From Streptomyces sp. RKAG293 (GTDB lineage: Bacteria; Actinomycetota; Actinomycetes; Streptomycetales; Streptomycetaceae), in NCBI RefSeq assembly GCF_023701745.1, contig NZ_JAJOZB010000001.1, positions 3,602,501 through 3,666,500 on the forward strand: a DNA stretch of 64,000 nucleotides. Direction: 5' to 3'. This document shows positions 41,710 through 49,941 of this stretch, one piece after another (the first letter of the stretch is position 1; each line of letters starts with the position of its first letter). The notes beneath the pieces are model-generated. The model was not told the origin of the DNA and ran no database searches. It saw nothing but the letters and a program-made list of their open reading frames with translations. Both the position numbers and the translations under genes were made by a program.

Positions 41710-43182
41710 CTAGGCGACGGCTTCCTGCGCGAGGACCTCCTCGTCCGGCCGTGCGTCGGCCGGCGCCGGCAGGGCGTACGTCACGGCGAGGGCGACGGCC
41801 ACGTTCAGCGCGAGCGCGAGCAGCCCCGCGTTCACACCCCAGAGGGGATCGCGGCCGGTGAAGACGAGCCAGCACACGACCGCGCCGCCCGCCAGCAGAC
41901 CGCTGAGCGCGCCCGCGAGCGTCAGCCGGCGCCACAGCAGGCCGAGCAGCAGCATCGGGACGAGCTGCGCCATGCCCTCGTAGGAGATCAGCGACAGCCG
42001 CACCAGGGTGTTGGGGAGGGTGTACGTCAGCAGCAGGGCCAGCGAGCCGGCGGCGACCACGACCAGCTGCGACCACAGCTTCTGCCGGCCGGCCAGCCGC
42101 GGGACCGCGCCGAGCACGCTGCGGCCCCACATGGTGCCGATGACGAGCATGAACACCGCCATCGGCACGATGGACGACAGGGCCGCGGCCACCCCGATGA
42201 TCCCGACGGCCCAGGCCGGCAGCGAGTCGGTGATCAGCTCGAACAGGGCGAGGTTGGAGCCGGCGCCGGTCAGGCCCGGCACGACGAACAGCGCCGCCAT
42301 GCCGAGCAGGATCGGGACGAGGAGCAGCACCTGGTAGAAGGGCAGCGCGATGGCGTTGCGGCGCAGCGCGTCCGCGTCGCGCGCGCTCAGATAGCCGGCG
42401 ACCGTCGTCGGGAAGATCACCACGGTGAGCGAGTTGAGCAGGCTCGTGGTGATGAACCAGCTCCCGCCGAGGCCGCCGGACGCGTGCCCGGGGAACGTCA
42501 GCCACCGCGCCTTCTCCTCGGTCAGCCGCCGGAACAGCTCGCCGTAGCCGCCGAAGTAGTGGAAGGGGACGTAGCAGGCGAGGAAGCCGAGGGTCGCGAT
42601 GACGAGGACGTCCTTGAGGACCGACACCCAGGCGCTGCCGCGCAGCCCGCTGACCACGACGAATCCGGTGGTGACGGCGAAGCCGAGGAAGTACGCCCAG
42701 TTCAGGCTGATCGCCCCGTAGGAGATCGTCGAGACGACGACGCCCATGCCGGTGATCTGCAGCTGGATGTACGGCAGCAGGCAGACGGTGGCGAGGACGG
42801 CGACGAGCGCGCCGAGCCGCGGGCTGGCGTAGCGGTGGGCGATCATGTCGGTGATGCCGACCAGGTCGTGGCGGCGCGCGTAGGCCCACAGCATGGGGCC
42901 GACGACGTAGCCGACCGCGTAGCCGCACGACAGGTACGCCAGGACGTAGAGCACGGGCGCGCCGAAGTTGTAGCCCCAGCCGGCCGCGCCCAGGTAGCTG
43001 AAGCTGGTGTAGCTCTCACCGGCCATGAGCACCCAGATGAAGACCGGGCCGAGGCTGCGGCCGCCCACCGACCACTCGGTGAGGCCGCCCTGGGAGCCGC
43101 GCCCGCGGACGGCGAGCAGTCCGAGCGCGACGGTCACCACCATGAAGGCGCCGAAGATCGAGGTGGCGACCGCGGCGTTCAC
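41710..43182 (-). CDS. Sodium:solute symporter (SSS family)
   Basis: A 490-residue polytopic transporter with about 12-13 hydrophobic helices. Family features are GGRSLGPVFIWVLMAGESYTS, YAYARRHDLVGITDMIAHRY-type loop (AYARRHDLVGITDMI) and AALSSIVPMAVFMLVIGTMWGR, where the Na+ site Ser/Thr lie. It co-transports a small solute such as a carboxylate, amino acid or sugar with Na+. GTG 43182 overlaps the DUF3311 gene as GTGA, a common pairing. Confidence 0.88.
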   Translation of the reverse strand: MNAAVATSIFGAFMVVTVALGLLAVRGRGSQGGLTEWSVGGRSLGPVFIWVLMAGESYTSFSYLGAAGWGYNFGAPVLYVLAYLSCGYAVGYVVGPMLWAYARRHDLVGITDMIAHRYASPRLGALVAVLATVCLLPYIQLQITGMGVVVSTISYGAISLNWAYFLGFAVTTGFVVVSGLRGSAWVSVLKDVLVIATLGFLACYVPFHYFGGYGELFRRLTEEKARWLTFPGHASGGLGGSWFITTSLLNSLTVVIFPTTVAGYLSARDADALRRNAIALPFYQVLLLVPILLGMAALFVVPGLTGAGSNLALFELITDSLPAWAVGIIGVAAALSSIVPMAVFMLVIGTMWGRSVLGAVPRLAGRQKLWSQLVVVAAGSLALLLTYTLPNTLVRLSLISYEGMAQLVPMLLLGLLWRRLTLAGALSGLLAGGAVVCWLVFTGRDPLWGVNAGLLALALNVAVALAVTYALPAPADARPDEEVLAQEAVA

Positions 43183-43394
43183 GTACGCCTCCGCCGGTCG
43201 CCGCGGTAGGCCAGCCACACCGCGAGCGGGGTGGCGAGCGTGGCGGCCAGCATCCAGAAGAAGAGGAAGGGGATCCCGAACACCACGGGGTGCACCCGGT
43301 TCACCAGCGGCAGCACGCCGAGGTACAGCACGTACGGCACGAGCAGCCACAGCAGATGGCGTCGGCCTCGGAATACCCTGGGCACCTTGGACAC
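43179..43394 (-). CDS. DUF3311 small membrane protein, symporter partner
   Basis: 71 residues with two transmembrane helices (LLWLLVPYVLYLGVLPLVN and IPFLFFWMLAATLATPLAVWL) joined by a short loop. DUF3311 proteins are regularly encoded just before SSS transporters and may be a small accessory subunit. The GTG at 43394 is preferred over longer starts in the upstream sequence. It overlaps the symporter by 4 nt. Confidence 0.82.
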   Translation of the reverse strand: MSKVPRVFRGRRHLLWLLVPYVLYLGVLPLVNRVHPVVFGIPFLFFWMLAATLATPLAVWLAYRGDRRRRT

Positions 43395-43405
43395 GCGGCC
43401 CGACC

Positions 43406-44224
43406 CTAGCGCGCCTGCGCCGACTTCAGCCGCCCCCACACCACCAGCCGGTACTTGGAGGTGTATTCGGGCGTGCAGGTGGTGAGCGTGATGTACGCGC
43501 CGGCGCCGGTCATCCGGGCGTCCGGGTGCACGGAGCTGAACGGCACCGGGGCGATCACGGACCCGTCGGAGGGATTCGTCTGCGGCACGGTCTTCTCCAC
43601 GACGTAGACGAAGCGGCCGGTGGCCGTCTCGACGGTCACCGTGTCGCCGGCCCGCAGCCGGTTGATGTAGCGGAACGGCTCGCCGTGGGTGTTGCGGTGC
43701 CCGGCGACGGCGAAGTTCCCGGTCTGGCCGGGCTGGGCGGTCTGCGGGTAGTGGCCGACGTAGCCGTGGTTGAGGATGGCGCTCTTGCTGATGCCCTGGG
43801 CGACCGGGGCGGTCACGCCGATCGCGGGGATGCGGATCACGGCGTAGGCCAGATCGTCCCGTTCCGGTGCCGTCACCTGCCGCGTGGAGGTCCCGGCGGA
43901 CGTCTTGTCATCGGATGTATCCATCGTCGGCGTATCGGCGGGAGCCTGCGTCGGAACGGAGGAGGGCGCCGGTGCGGGGGCCGCGCTCCACTGCTGTTCC
44001 AGCGCCGCGACCTCGCGCCGGGCGGACTCGTGCGCCCGCAGATTCGTCCACCACAACTGGTGCGCCACCAGCAGCAGCACGACGACCCCGAACGTCACCG
44101 CGAGTTCGGCGGCGCCCCACAGCGCCCGCCCCAGCGGAGTGCGCCGCGCGCCGCCGCGCCGCAGCAGCCGCCCCCGGCCCTGGACGACGACCCGGACCGG
44201 CCTGGACTTCTGACGCACCGTCAT
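43406..44224 (-). CDS. Class E sortase
   Basis: A 272-residue membrane-anchored enzyme: Arg-rich N-terminus, one transmembrane helix (about residues 37-56), an Ala/Pro/Ser/Thr linker to about 118, then the sortase domain. The catalytic His is in VAGHRNTHG, the Cys in TLTTCTPEY and the Arg in TSKYRLVVW. Class E sortases in Streptomyces anchor LAxTG proteins such as long chaplins to the wall. It lies 11 nt upstream of the DUF3311 gene on the same strand; no substrate gene is beside it. Confidence 0.9.
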   Translation of the reverse strand: MTVRQKSRPVRVVVQGRGRLLRRGGARRTPLGRALWGAAELAVTFGVVVLLLVAHQLWWTNLRAHESARREVAALEQQWSAAPAPAPSSVPTQAPADTPTMDTSDDKTSAGTSTRQVTAPERDDLAYAVIRIPAIGVTAPVAQGISKSAILNHGYVGHYPQTAQPGQTGNFAVAGHRNTHGEPFRYINRLRAGDTVTVETATGRFVYVVEKTVPQTNPSDGSVIAPVPFSSVHPDARMTGAGAYITLTTCTPEYTSKYRLVVWGRLKSAQAR

Positions 44225-44284
44225 ACGGGTGACGATACGGCCGTTCCCGGCCCGCCGGACAGGGGCCTGTCCGGCGGAACGTTC

Positions 44285-45616
44285 CTAGCCGGCGAAGAGC
44301 CGGGACGCCGAGTAGATCGCGAGCCCCGCCAGCGCTCCGACGACCGTGCCGTTGATCCGGATGAACTGCAGGTCACGCCCCACATGCGCCTCGATCTTGC
44401 GGGACGTCTGGTCGGCGTCCCAGCCCGCCACCGTCTCGGTGATCAGGGAGGTGATCTCGTCCCGGTAGGTCGTCACCACATACGTGGCGGCGTCCTCCAG
44501 CCAGCCGTCCACCTTCGCCTGCAGGGCCGGGTCGGTCGCCATCCGGGCGCCCAGCGACAGCAGCGACGCGCGGGTCCGCAGCCGCAGCTCGCTGCGCTCG
44601 TCCTCGGCGGCGGCCACGACCATGCCGCGGACCGCGGTCCACGCCGACTCGATCAGATCCTGCACCTCGCCGCGCGCCAGCAAATCCTTCTTCAGCCGCT
44701 CGACGCGCTCACGGGTGTCCGGATCGGACTGCAGCTCGACGGCGAAGTCCCCCAGGAACCGGTCCACCGCCCCGCGCGCCGGGTGGTCCGGCATGTCGCG
44801 CATCTCGGCGGTGAAGCGCACCAGCTCCTTGTAGACCCGCTCACCGACCTTGCGGTCCACGAACCGGGGCGTCCACCCCGGCGCGCCGCCCTGCACCGCG
44901 TCCATCACCGAGTCGCCGTGCTCCACCAGCCAGTCGTGCGCCCGCACACAGACCAGGTCGACCACCCGCCGGTGGCCGCCGTCCGCGACGACCCGCTCCA
45001 GCATCCTGCCGACGCCCGGCGCCACCTCCTGGCCCTCCGCCCGCCGGGTGATCGCCTCACCGACCACCGCCTGGACGTCGGAGTCCCGCAGCACCTTCAG
45101 CACCCCGCGCAGCGCCGCCGCGGCCTGCTCCGTCACCTTGTCGGCGTGCTCGGGATCGGCGAGCCAGGTGCCGAGCCGCGAGCCGATGCCGACGGCCCGC
45201 AGCCGGGTCCTGACGACATCGGCCGACAGGAAGTTCTCGCCGACGAAATCGCCCAGGCTGTGGCCGAGGGCGTCCTTCTTCGTCGGGATGATCGCGGTGT
45301 GCGGGATCGGCAGTCCCAGCGGGCGGCGGAACAGCGCCGTGACGGCGAACCAGTCCGCCATCGCACCGACCATGCCCGCCTCCGCGGCCGCCGCGACGTA
45401 CCCCGCCCAGGGACCGGCGCCGGCCGAGTCCGCCCACTTCGCCAGGGCGTAGACCACCGTCGCGGCGAGCAGCAGCCCGGTCGCGATCACCTTCATCCGG
45501 CGGACCCCGCGGCGCCGCCCCGCGTCGGCGGCCTCCGTCGCGCTCAGCACCGTGCCAGGACCGGCCGGTGCACCGCCGCGTGGACCGTCGTCCGGACCGC
45601 CGCCTGGATCGCTCAT
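44285..45616 (-). CDS. DUF445 family membrane protein
   Basis: 443 residues. An N-terminal helix (KVIATGLLLAATVVYALA) and a Gly/Ala segment with MVGAMADWFAVTALFRRPLGLPIPHTAIIP, the hallmark of DUF445, are followed by a long helical soluble region and a C-terminal helix (GTVVGALAGLAIYSASRLF). The function is unknown; members are membrane-associated and widespread in Streptomyces. ATG 45616 follows GGAAG; the frame continues upstream with another ATG at 45631. Confidence 0.88.
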   Translation of the reverse strand: MSDPGGGPDDGPRGGAPAGPGTVLSATEAADAGRRRGVRRMKVIATGLLLAATVVYALAKWADSAGAGPWAGYVAAAAEAGMVGAMADWFAVTALFRRPLGLPIPHTAIIPTKKDALGHSLGDFVGENFLSADVVRTRLRAVGIGSRLGTWLADPEHADKVTEQAAAALRGVLKVLRDSDVQAVVGEAITRRAEGQEVAPGVGRMLERVVADGGHRRVVDLVCVRAHDWLVEHGDSVMDAVQGGAPGWTPRFVDRKVGERVYKELVRFTAEMRDMPDHPARGAVDRFLGDFAVELQSDPDTRERVERLKKDLLARGEVQDLIESAWTAVRGMVVAAAEDERSELRLRTRASLLSLGARMATDPALQAKVDGWLEDAATYVVTTYRDEITSLITETVAGWDADQTSRKIEAHVGRDLQFIRINGTVVGALAGLAIYSASRLFAG

Positions 45617-45772
45617 TACCGCTGCTTCCATCCGCTCCACCCGCGTATCGTCACCGCCACTGCCAACCTGGGAACGAACAACAGGTTCCCCGCGTCCCGG
45701 GAAGTCACGCCAGGAACGGCGGGACGGCCGCGGACGCCGTCCGGGGACCCCGCACCGAGGGAGCGAGCCGCC

Positions 45773-46915
45773 ATGACAGCGCAGGACAGGACCGGAGGGC
45801 TGCCCGGCTACGCCGGACACTTCGAGGAGCCCGAGGGGTACCTGGACTTCGCCCGCTACGGCCCGCCGTCCCGCGACGTCCTGGACGCCACGGCGCAGGC
45901 CCTGGCCGACTCCGCCCGTGCCACCCACAGCACGGTGGACGACCTGATGCGCGCCGAACCCCGGGCCCGGGAGGCCGCCGCCCGGCTGGCCGGGACCGAC
46001 CCCGGCCACATCGTGCTGCTGCCGAACACGTCCACCGGACTGTTCCACGCCGCCTTCGGCATCACCGGCGGCACCGTGCTCGTCCCGTCCGGGGAATTCC
46101 CCGCCAACCGGTACCCGTGGCAGCGTGCCGGGGAGGTCGGCAGGGCCGTACCGCGCCTGCTGGAACCCGACCAGCGGGGCCTGATCACCCCCGACACCGT
46201 CCGCGACGCCCTGACCGGACCCGGCGCCGGTGACGTGGTGGCCGTGGCGCTGAGCGCCGTGGACTTCCGCACCGGCCACCGCGCCGACCTGGCCGCGATC
46301 CGCGAGGTGATCGGCGACCGGCTGCTCGTCGTGGACGCCATCCAGGGCTTCGGGGTCGCCGACCTGCCCTGGCAGGTCGCGGACGTCGTCGTCACCGGCG
46401 GCCAGAAGTGGCTGCGGGCCGGCTGGGGCACCGGTTTCGCCGCGCTGTCCGACCGGGCGCTGGAGCGGCTGGAGCCCGTCCTCACCGGCTGGACCGGCGT
46501 CGAGGACGCGGGCCTCTTCGACGACCGGGAGCACCCGCCCGCCGCCGGCGCCCAGCGGTGGAGCATCACCAACCTGAGCCCCGTCACCGCGGCCGCCTTC
46601 GCCGCCGCCCTGGAACTCGTCGAACGGTCCGGGGTGCCCGCCATCGAGGAGCACATCACCACCCGGGTGGCCCAACTCATCGACACCGTTCTGGCCTGCG
46701 GCGGCGAGGTGCTGTCCCCCGTCGCCCCCGAGCAGCGCGCCGGCATCGTCTCCTTCCGCATCCCCGGCACCGACCCGCGGCTCGTCGCCAAGGCGCTGCA
46801 CAGGTACGAGGTCACCCCGACGGTCCGCGCGGACTCGCTGCGCCTGTCGGCGCACGCCTCGACCCCGCTGGCCGCCGTCGACCGCGTGCACGCGGCCCTC
46901 AACTCACTGCGCTGA
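45773..46915 (+). CDS. Class V aminotransferase-fold PLP enzyme
   Basis: A 380-residue cytosolic enzyme. The Schiff-base Lys lies in VVTGGQKWLRAGWGTGF near residue 212, and the cofactor Asp in VVDAIQGFG. The family includes cysteine desulfurases, kynureninases and isopenicillin epimerases; the absence of a catalytic Cys loop suggests the last group or a beta-eliminating enzyme. The ATG at 45773 has GAGGGAG about 9 nt upstream. It is monocistronic, divergent from DUF445 with 156 bp between. Confidence 0.85.
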   Translation: MTAQDRTGGLPGYAGHFEEPEGYLDFARYGPPSRDVLDATAQALADSARATHSTVDDLMRAEPRAREAAARLAGTDPGHIVLLPNTSTGLFHAAFGITGGTVLVPSGEFPANRYPWQRAGEVGRAVPRLLEPDQRGLITPDTVRDALTGPGAGDVVAVALSAVDFRTGHRADLAAIREVIGDRLLVVDAIQGFGVADLPWQVADVVVTGGQKWLRAGWGTGFAALSDRALERLEPVLTGWTGVEDAGLFDDREHPPAAGAQRWSITNLSPVTAAAFAAALELVERSGVPAIEEHITTRVAQLIDTVLACGGEVLSPVAPEQRAGIVSFRIPGTDPRLVAKALHRYEVTPTVRADSLRLSAHASTPLAAVDRVHAALNSLR

Positions 46916-46921
46916 ACGTCC

Positions 46922-47941
46922 TCACTCCGCCGGACGTCCCGCCGCCGGGACCGCCGTCTGAGCCGGCACCGGCGCCGACGAGTACATCCGCGCGATGACG
47001 TCCTCGATCGCCGGCTCCCGCACCGACAGGTCCACCAGCGGATAGCGCGCCGCCAGGTCGGCGACCAGCGGCGCCGCGCTGGCCGCCGCCGGGAACGCCA
47101 GCCACTGGCGCGGCCCCTCGACCTTCACGCACCGCGCGCCCGCCACCACCACCGCCGGCAGCTCCCGTTCGAAGTCGACGACGAGCGTGCGCTCGCTCTC
47201 CCCCACCGCGTGCAGCCCGCTCAGCCCGCCGTCGTACATCAGCCGCCCGTGGTCGATGACCATCACCCGCTCGCAGAGCTGCTCGATGTCGGTCAGATCG
47301 TGCGTGGTCAGCAGCACCGTCGTGCCCTGCTCGGCGTTGACCGTCCGCAGGAACTCCCGCACCTTCGCCTTGCTGACCACATCGAGACCGATGGTCGGCT
47401 CGTCCAGGTACAGCACCTCCGGATCGTGCAGCAGCGCCGCCGCGATGTCGCCGCGCATCCGCTGCCCCAGCGACAGCTGGCGCACCGGCACGTCCAGCAG
47501 CGGGCCGAGGTCGAGGAGGTCGACGCAGCGCGCGAGGTTCTTCGCGTACCGCCCGTCCTCGATCCGGTACATGCGCCGCACCAGCTGGTAGGAGTCCTTC
47601 AGCGGCAGGTCCCACCACAGGGTGGTGCGCTGCCCGAAGACCACCCCGATCCGCCGCGCCAGCTTCGTCCGGTCCCGCGACGGGTCGATCCCCGCGACCC
47701 GCACCCGCCCGCCGCTGGGCATCAGGATCCCCGTCAGCATCTTGATGGTGGTGGACTTCCCGGCCCCGTTCGGCCCGATGTACCCGACCATCTCGCCGCG
47801 CGGCACCGAGAACGAGATCCCGTCGACCGCCGGCACCTGATGCCGCTCCCGCCGCCACCGCCCGGACTTGCGGCGCACGTCGAAGACCTTCTCCACCGCG
47901 TCGAGTTCGATGTGCGCGCCGTCGCCGTCCACTGTCCCCAC
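46922..47941 (-). CDS. ABC-2 exporter ATP-binding protein
   Basis: About 339 residues. Walker A is GPNGAGKST near 65, the signature is QLSLGQRMRGD near 165, Walker B is VLYLDEPTIGLD and the switch His is in TTHD. It resembles ATPases of the DUF990/DUF3533-type ABC-2 exporters, with an Ala/Pro-rich C-terminal tail. It works with the two permeases encoded upstream. Two GTG starts, 47941 and 47932, are possible; 47941 is given. The exported substrate is unknown. Confidence 0.85.
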   Translation of the reverse strand: MGTVDGDGAHIELDAVEKVFDVRRKSGRWRRERHQVPAVDGISFSVPRGEMVGYIGPNGAGKSTTIKMLTGILMPSGGRVRVAGIDPSRDRTKLARRIGVVFGQRTTLWWDLPLKDSYQLVRRMYRIEDGRYAKNLARCVDLLDLGPLLDVPVRQLSLGQRMRGDIAAALLHDPEVLYLDEPTIGLDVVSKAKVREFLRTVNAEQGTTVLLTTHDLTDIEQLCERVMVIDHGRLMYDGGLSGLHAVGESERTLVVDFERELPAVVVAGARCVKVEGPRQWLAFPAAASAAPLVADLAARYPLVDLSVREPAIEDVIARMYSSAPVPAQTAVPAAGRPAE

Positions 47942-47952
47942 CTTCCGTCCCC

Positions 47953-48861
47953 TCAGCTTCCCGTGCTCCGGTACGACCGCAGACCCGTCCGCCACGCCAG
48001 CCCGGCCACCGCGCAGCACGCCACCGCCACCAGCGGCGACGCGAAGTCCAGCCACCCCGGCAGCGCCAGCGGATCGTCACGGCCCAGGATCCGCAGCGCG
48101 GGCAGCCAGTTGACGAACGCCAGCGGCACGATGAAGGTGACGCCGCGCACCAGGTCCTTGGCGAAGATCGACGGCGGGTACTGCAGCAGCGTGTTCCCGC
48201 CGTACGTGAAGGAGTTCTGCACCTCGGACGCGTCACCCGCCCAGAACTGGAAGGCCGCCCCGGCCACGAACACCGCCCCGAAGATCGCACCCCCGCTGAG
48301 CAGCATCATCGGCATCATCAGCACCTTCAGCACCGTCCAGTCGATGTCGAGGCGGCTCAGCGACCACCCCAGCACCAGCGAGCCCTGCGTGATGCGCCCC
48401 AGCCGCCGCAGCGCGAACCGGTCGGCGGCCACCTGCGCGAGCACCGGCACCGGGCGCAGCAGCAGCGTGTCCAGCGTGCCGTCCCGCACCCGGCGCCCGA
48501 GCCGGTCCATGCTGCCCATCGTCAGATCGGCCAGCCCGAAGGCGGTGCTGGTCGTCCCGTACAGGAACGCCACCTCGGGCAGCGAGAACCCGCCCAGCGT
48601 CGTGACGTGGGAGAACATCAACAGGATCGTGGCGAAGTCCAGTCCCGTGGTCGCGAAGTTCCCGAGCGCGGTCATCAGGAACGACGCCCGGTACGCCATC
48701 GTCGACCGCACCCACATCGCGACGATCAGCCCGTACACCCGCAGCCCGTCGACCACCCGGCGCTCGGGCGCGCTGTGGTCGACCGCCCGGAACCCGGCCG
48801 CACCGCCGCCGGCCACCACCCGCTCGGCCGCCCGGTTCTCGACTGCTCCGCCCTCAACCAC
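47953..48861 (-). CDS. ABC-2 family permease, first in pair (DUF990-like)
   Basis: About 302 residues. The first 45 (Ala/Val/Arg-rich) may be a translated leader; the membrane part starts with LRVYGLIVAMWVRSTMAYRASF and has six hydrophobic segments. Conserved parts include GLADLTMGSMDRLGRRVRDGTLDTLLLRP and NTLLQYPPSIFAKDLVRGVTFIVP. The GTG at 48861 overlaps the upstream permease gene by 8 nt; an internal start near the first helix is also possible. Confidence 0.78.
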   Translation of the reverse strand: MVEGGAVENRAAERVVAGGGAAGFRAVDHSAPERRVVDGLRVYGLIVAMWVRSTMAYRASFLMTALGNFATTGLDFATILLMFSHVTTLGGFSLPEVAFLYGTTSTAFGLADLTMGSMDRLGRRVRDGTLDTLLLRPVPVLAQVAADRFALRRLGRITQGSLVLGWSLSRLDIDWTVLKVLMMPMMLLSGGAIFGAVFVAGAAFQFWAGDASEVQNSFTYGGNTLLQYPPSIFAKDLVRGVTFIVPLAFVNWLPALRILGRDDPLALPGWLDFASPLVAVACCAVAGLAWRTGLRSYRSTGS

Positions 48862-49663
48862 CCTGCACCACCACCTTCCTGGTCGCCACGGACTGCAGCG
48901 CCCGCCCGGCCGCGAGCAGCGCCAGCGCCCAGCCGGCCTGGAAGGCGAACACCCGCAGCAGACCGGTGCCGGTGTGCCGGCCGAGGAAGACATCGGCGGG
49001 GATCTGCTGCAGCGCCGCCCACGGCAGCGCCCGCGCCAGCTCCCCCAGCCAGCCCGGGAACAGCGTCAGCGGCAGCAGCGCGCCCGAGAAGAACATGCTG
49101 GCCAGCCCGGCGATCTGGCTCACCCCGGCGCCGTCGAGCAGCCAGAACGCGCTCAGCACGACGAGATAGCGCAGCGCGAAACTGACGACGACCCCCAGCG
49201 CCACCGACACCAGGAACAACAGCCAGGTCAGCGGGCCGGCCGGCAGCGCCAGATCGAAGGCGAGCGAGCCGATCAGCAGCGGGACGACGCCCCGGCCCAG
49301 CAGATGGAAGGCCGCCCGGCCCAGGTCGGTGGCGAGCCACCACAACTGCAGGTCGGCGGGCCGGTACAGATCGATCGCCACGTCCCCGGTACGGATCCGC
49401 TCGATCAACTCGTCCTGGAAACCGCCGCCCATCATCGCCGTGGTCATCAGCAGCGCCTGGCCGACCCACACATACGTCAGCGCCTGGGACCGGTCGTAAC
49501 CGCCCAGCCCCGGACGCGCGTCCCACAACGCGACATAGGTGTAGGCGAGGATGAAGCCGAAGACGGTGTTGGTGAAGACACCGGCGGCCGTCGCCACCCG
49601 ATACGTCGCGAACCGCCGGAACCCGCTCAGCGCGACCGCCGCGTACAGCCGGATGCCGCCCAC
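48854..49663 (-). CDS. ABC-2 family permease, second in pair
   Basis: A 269-residue integral membrane protein with six hydrophobic helices. The region GGFQDELIERIRTGDVAIDLYRPADLQ is typical of DUF990-type exporter subunits. It is the first gene of the three-gene exporter operon (permease, permease, ATPase). The 278 bp upstream separate it from a divergent class A PBP gene. Confidence 0.82.
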   Translation of the reverse strand: MGGIRLYAAVALSGFRRFATYRVATAAGVFTNTVFGFILAYTYVALWDARPGLGGYDRSQALTYVWVGQALLMTTAMMGGGFQDELIERIRTGDVAIDLYRPADLQLWWLATDLGRAAFHLLGRGVVPLLIGSLAFDLALPAGPLTWLLFLVSVALGVVVSFALRYLVVLSAFWLLDGAGVSQIAGLASMFFSGALLPLTLFPGWLGELARALPWAALQQIPADVFLGRHTGTGLLRVFAFQAGWALALLAAGRALQSVATRKVVVQGG

Positions 49664-49941
49664 TCCCCCACGTCCCCTCCGTCAGGGCCTGGTCCCGCAC
49701 CCGCCGTTCGCGCCAAAGCTGCCGAGCTTAATCGCCCATCGGGAGGACCCGCCAATGGTTTTCCACCCTTTCGAGTGCACCGGATCAGCCATTCGGCCTG
49801 TCACAGCCCTGTCACGGGTGCGCGCCGTTGATCGCACAAGCACGGATGATGCGACAGTGTTCAACGGGGCGTACGTAACGATTGACCCAAGATGTTCCGT
49901 CGCGGACCAACCCCGGCGGCGGCGGAGGAGTCCTAACAGAC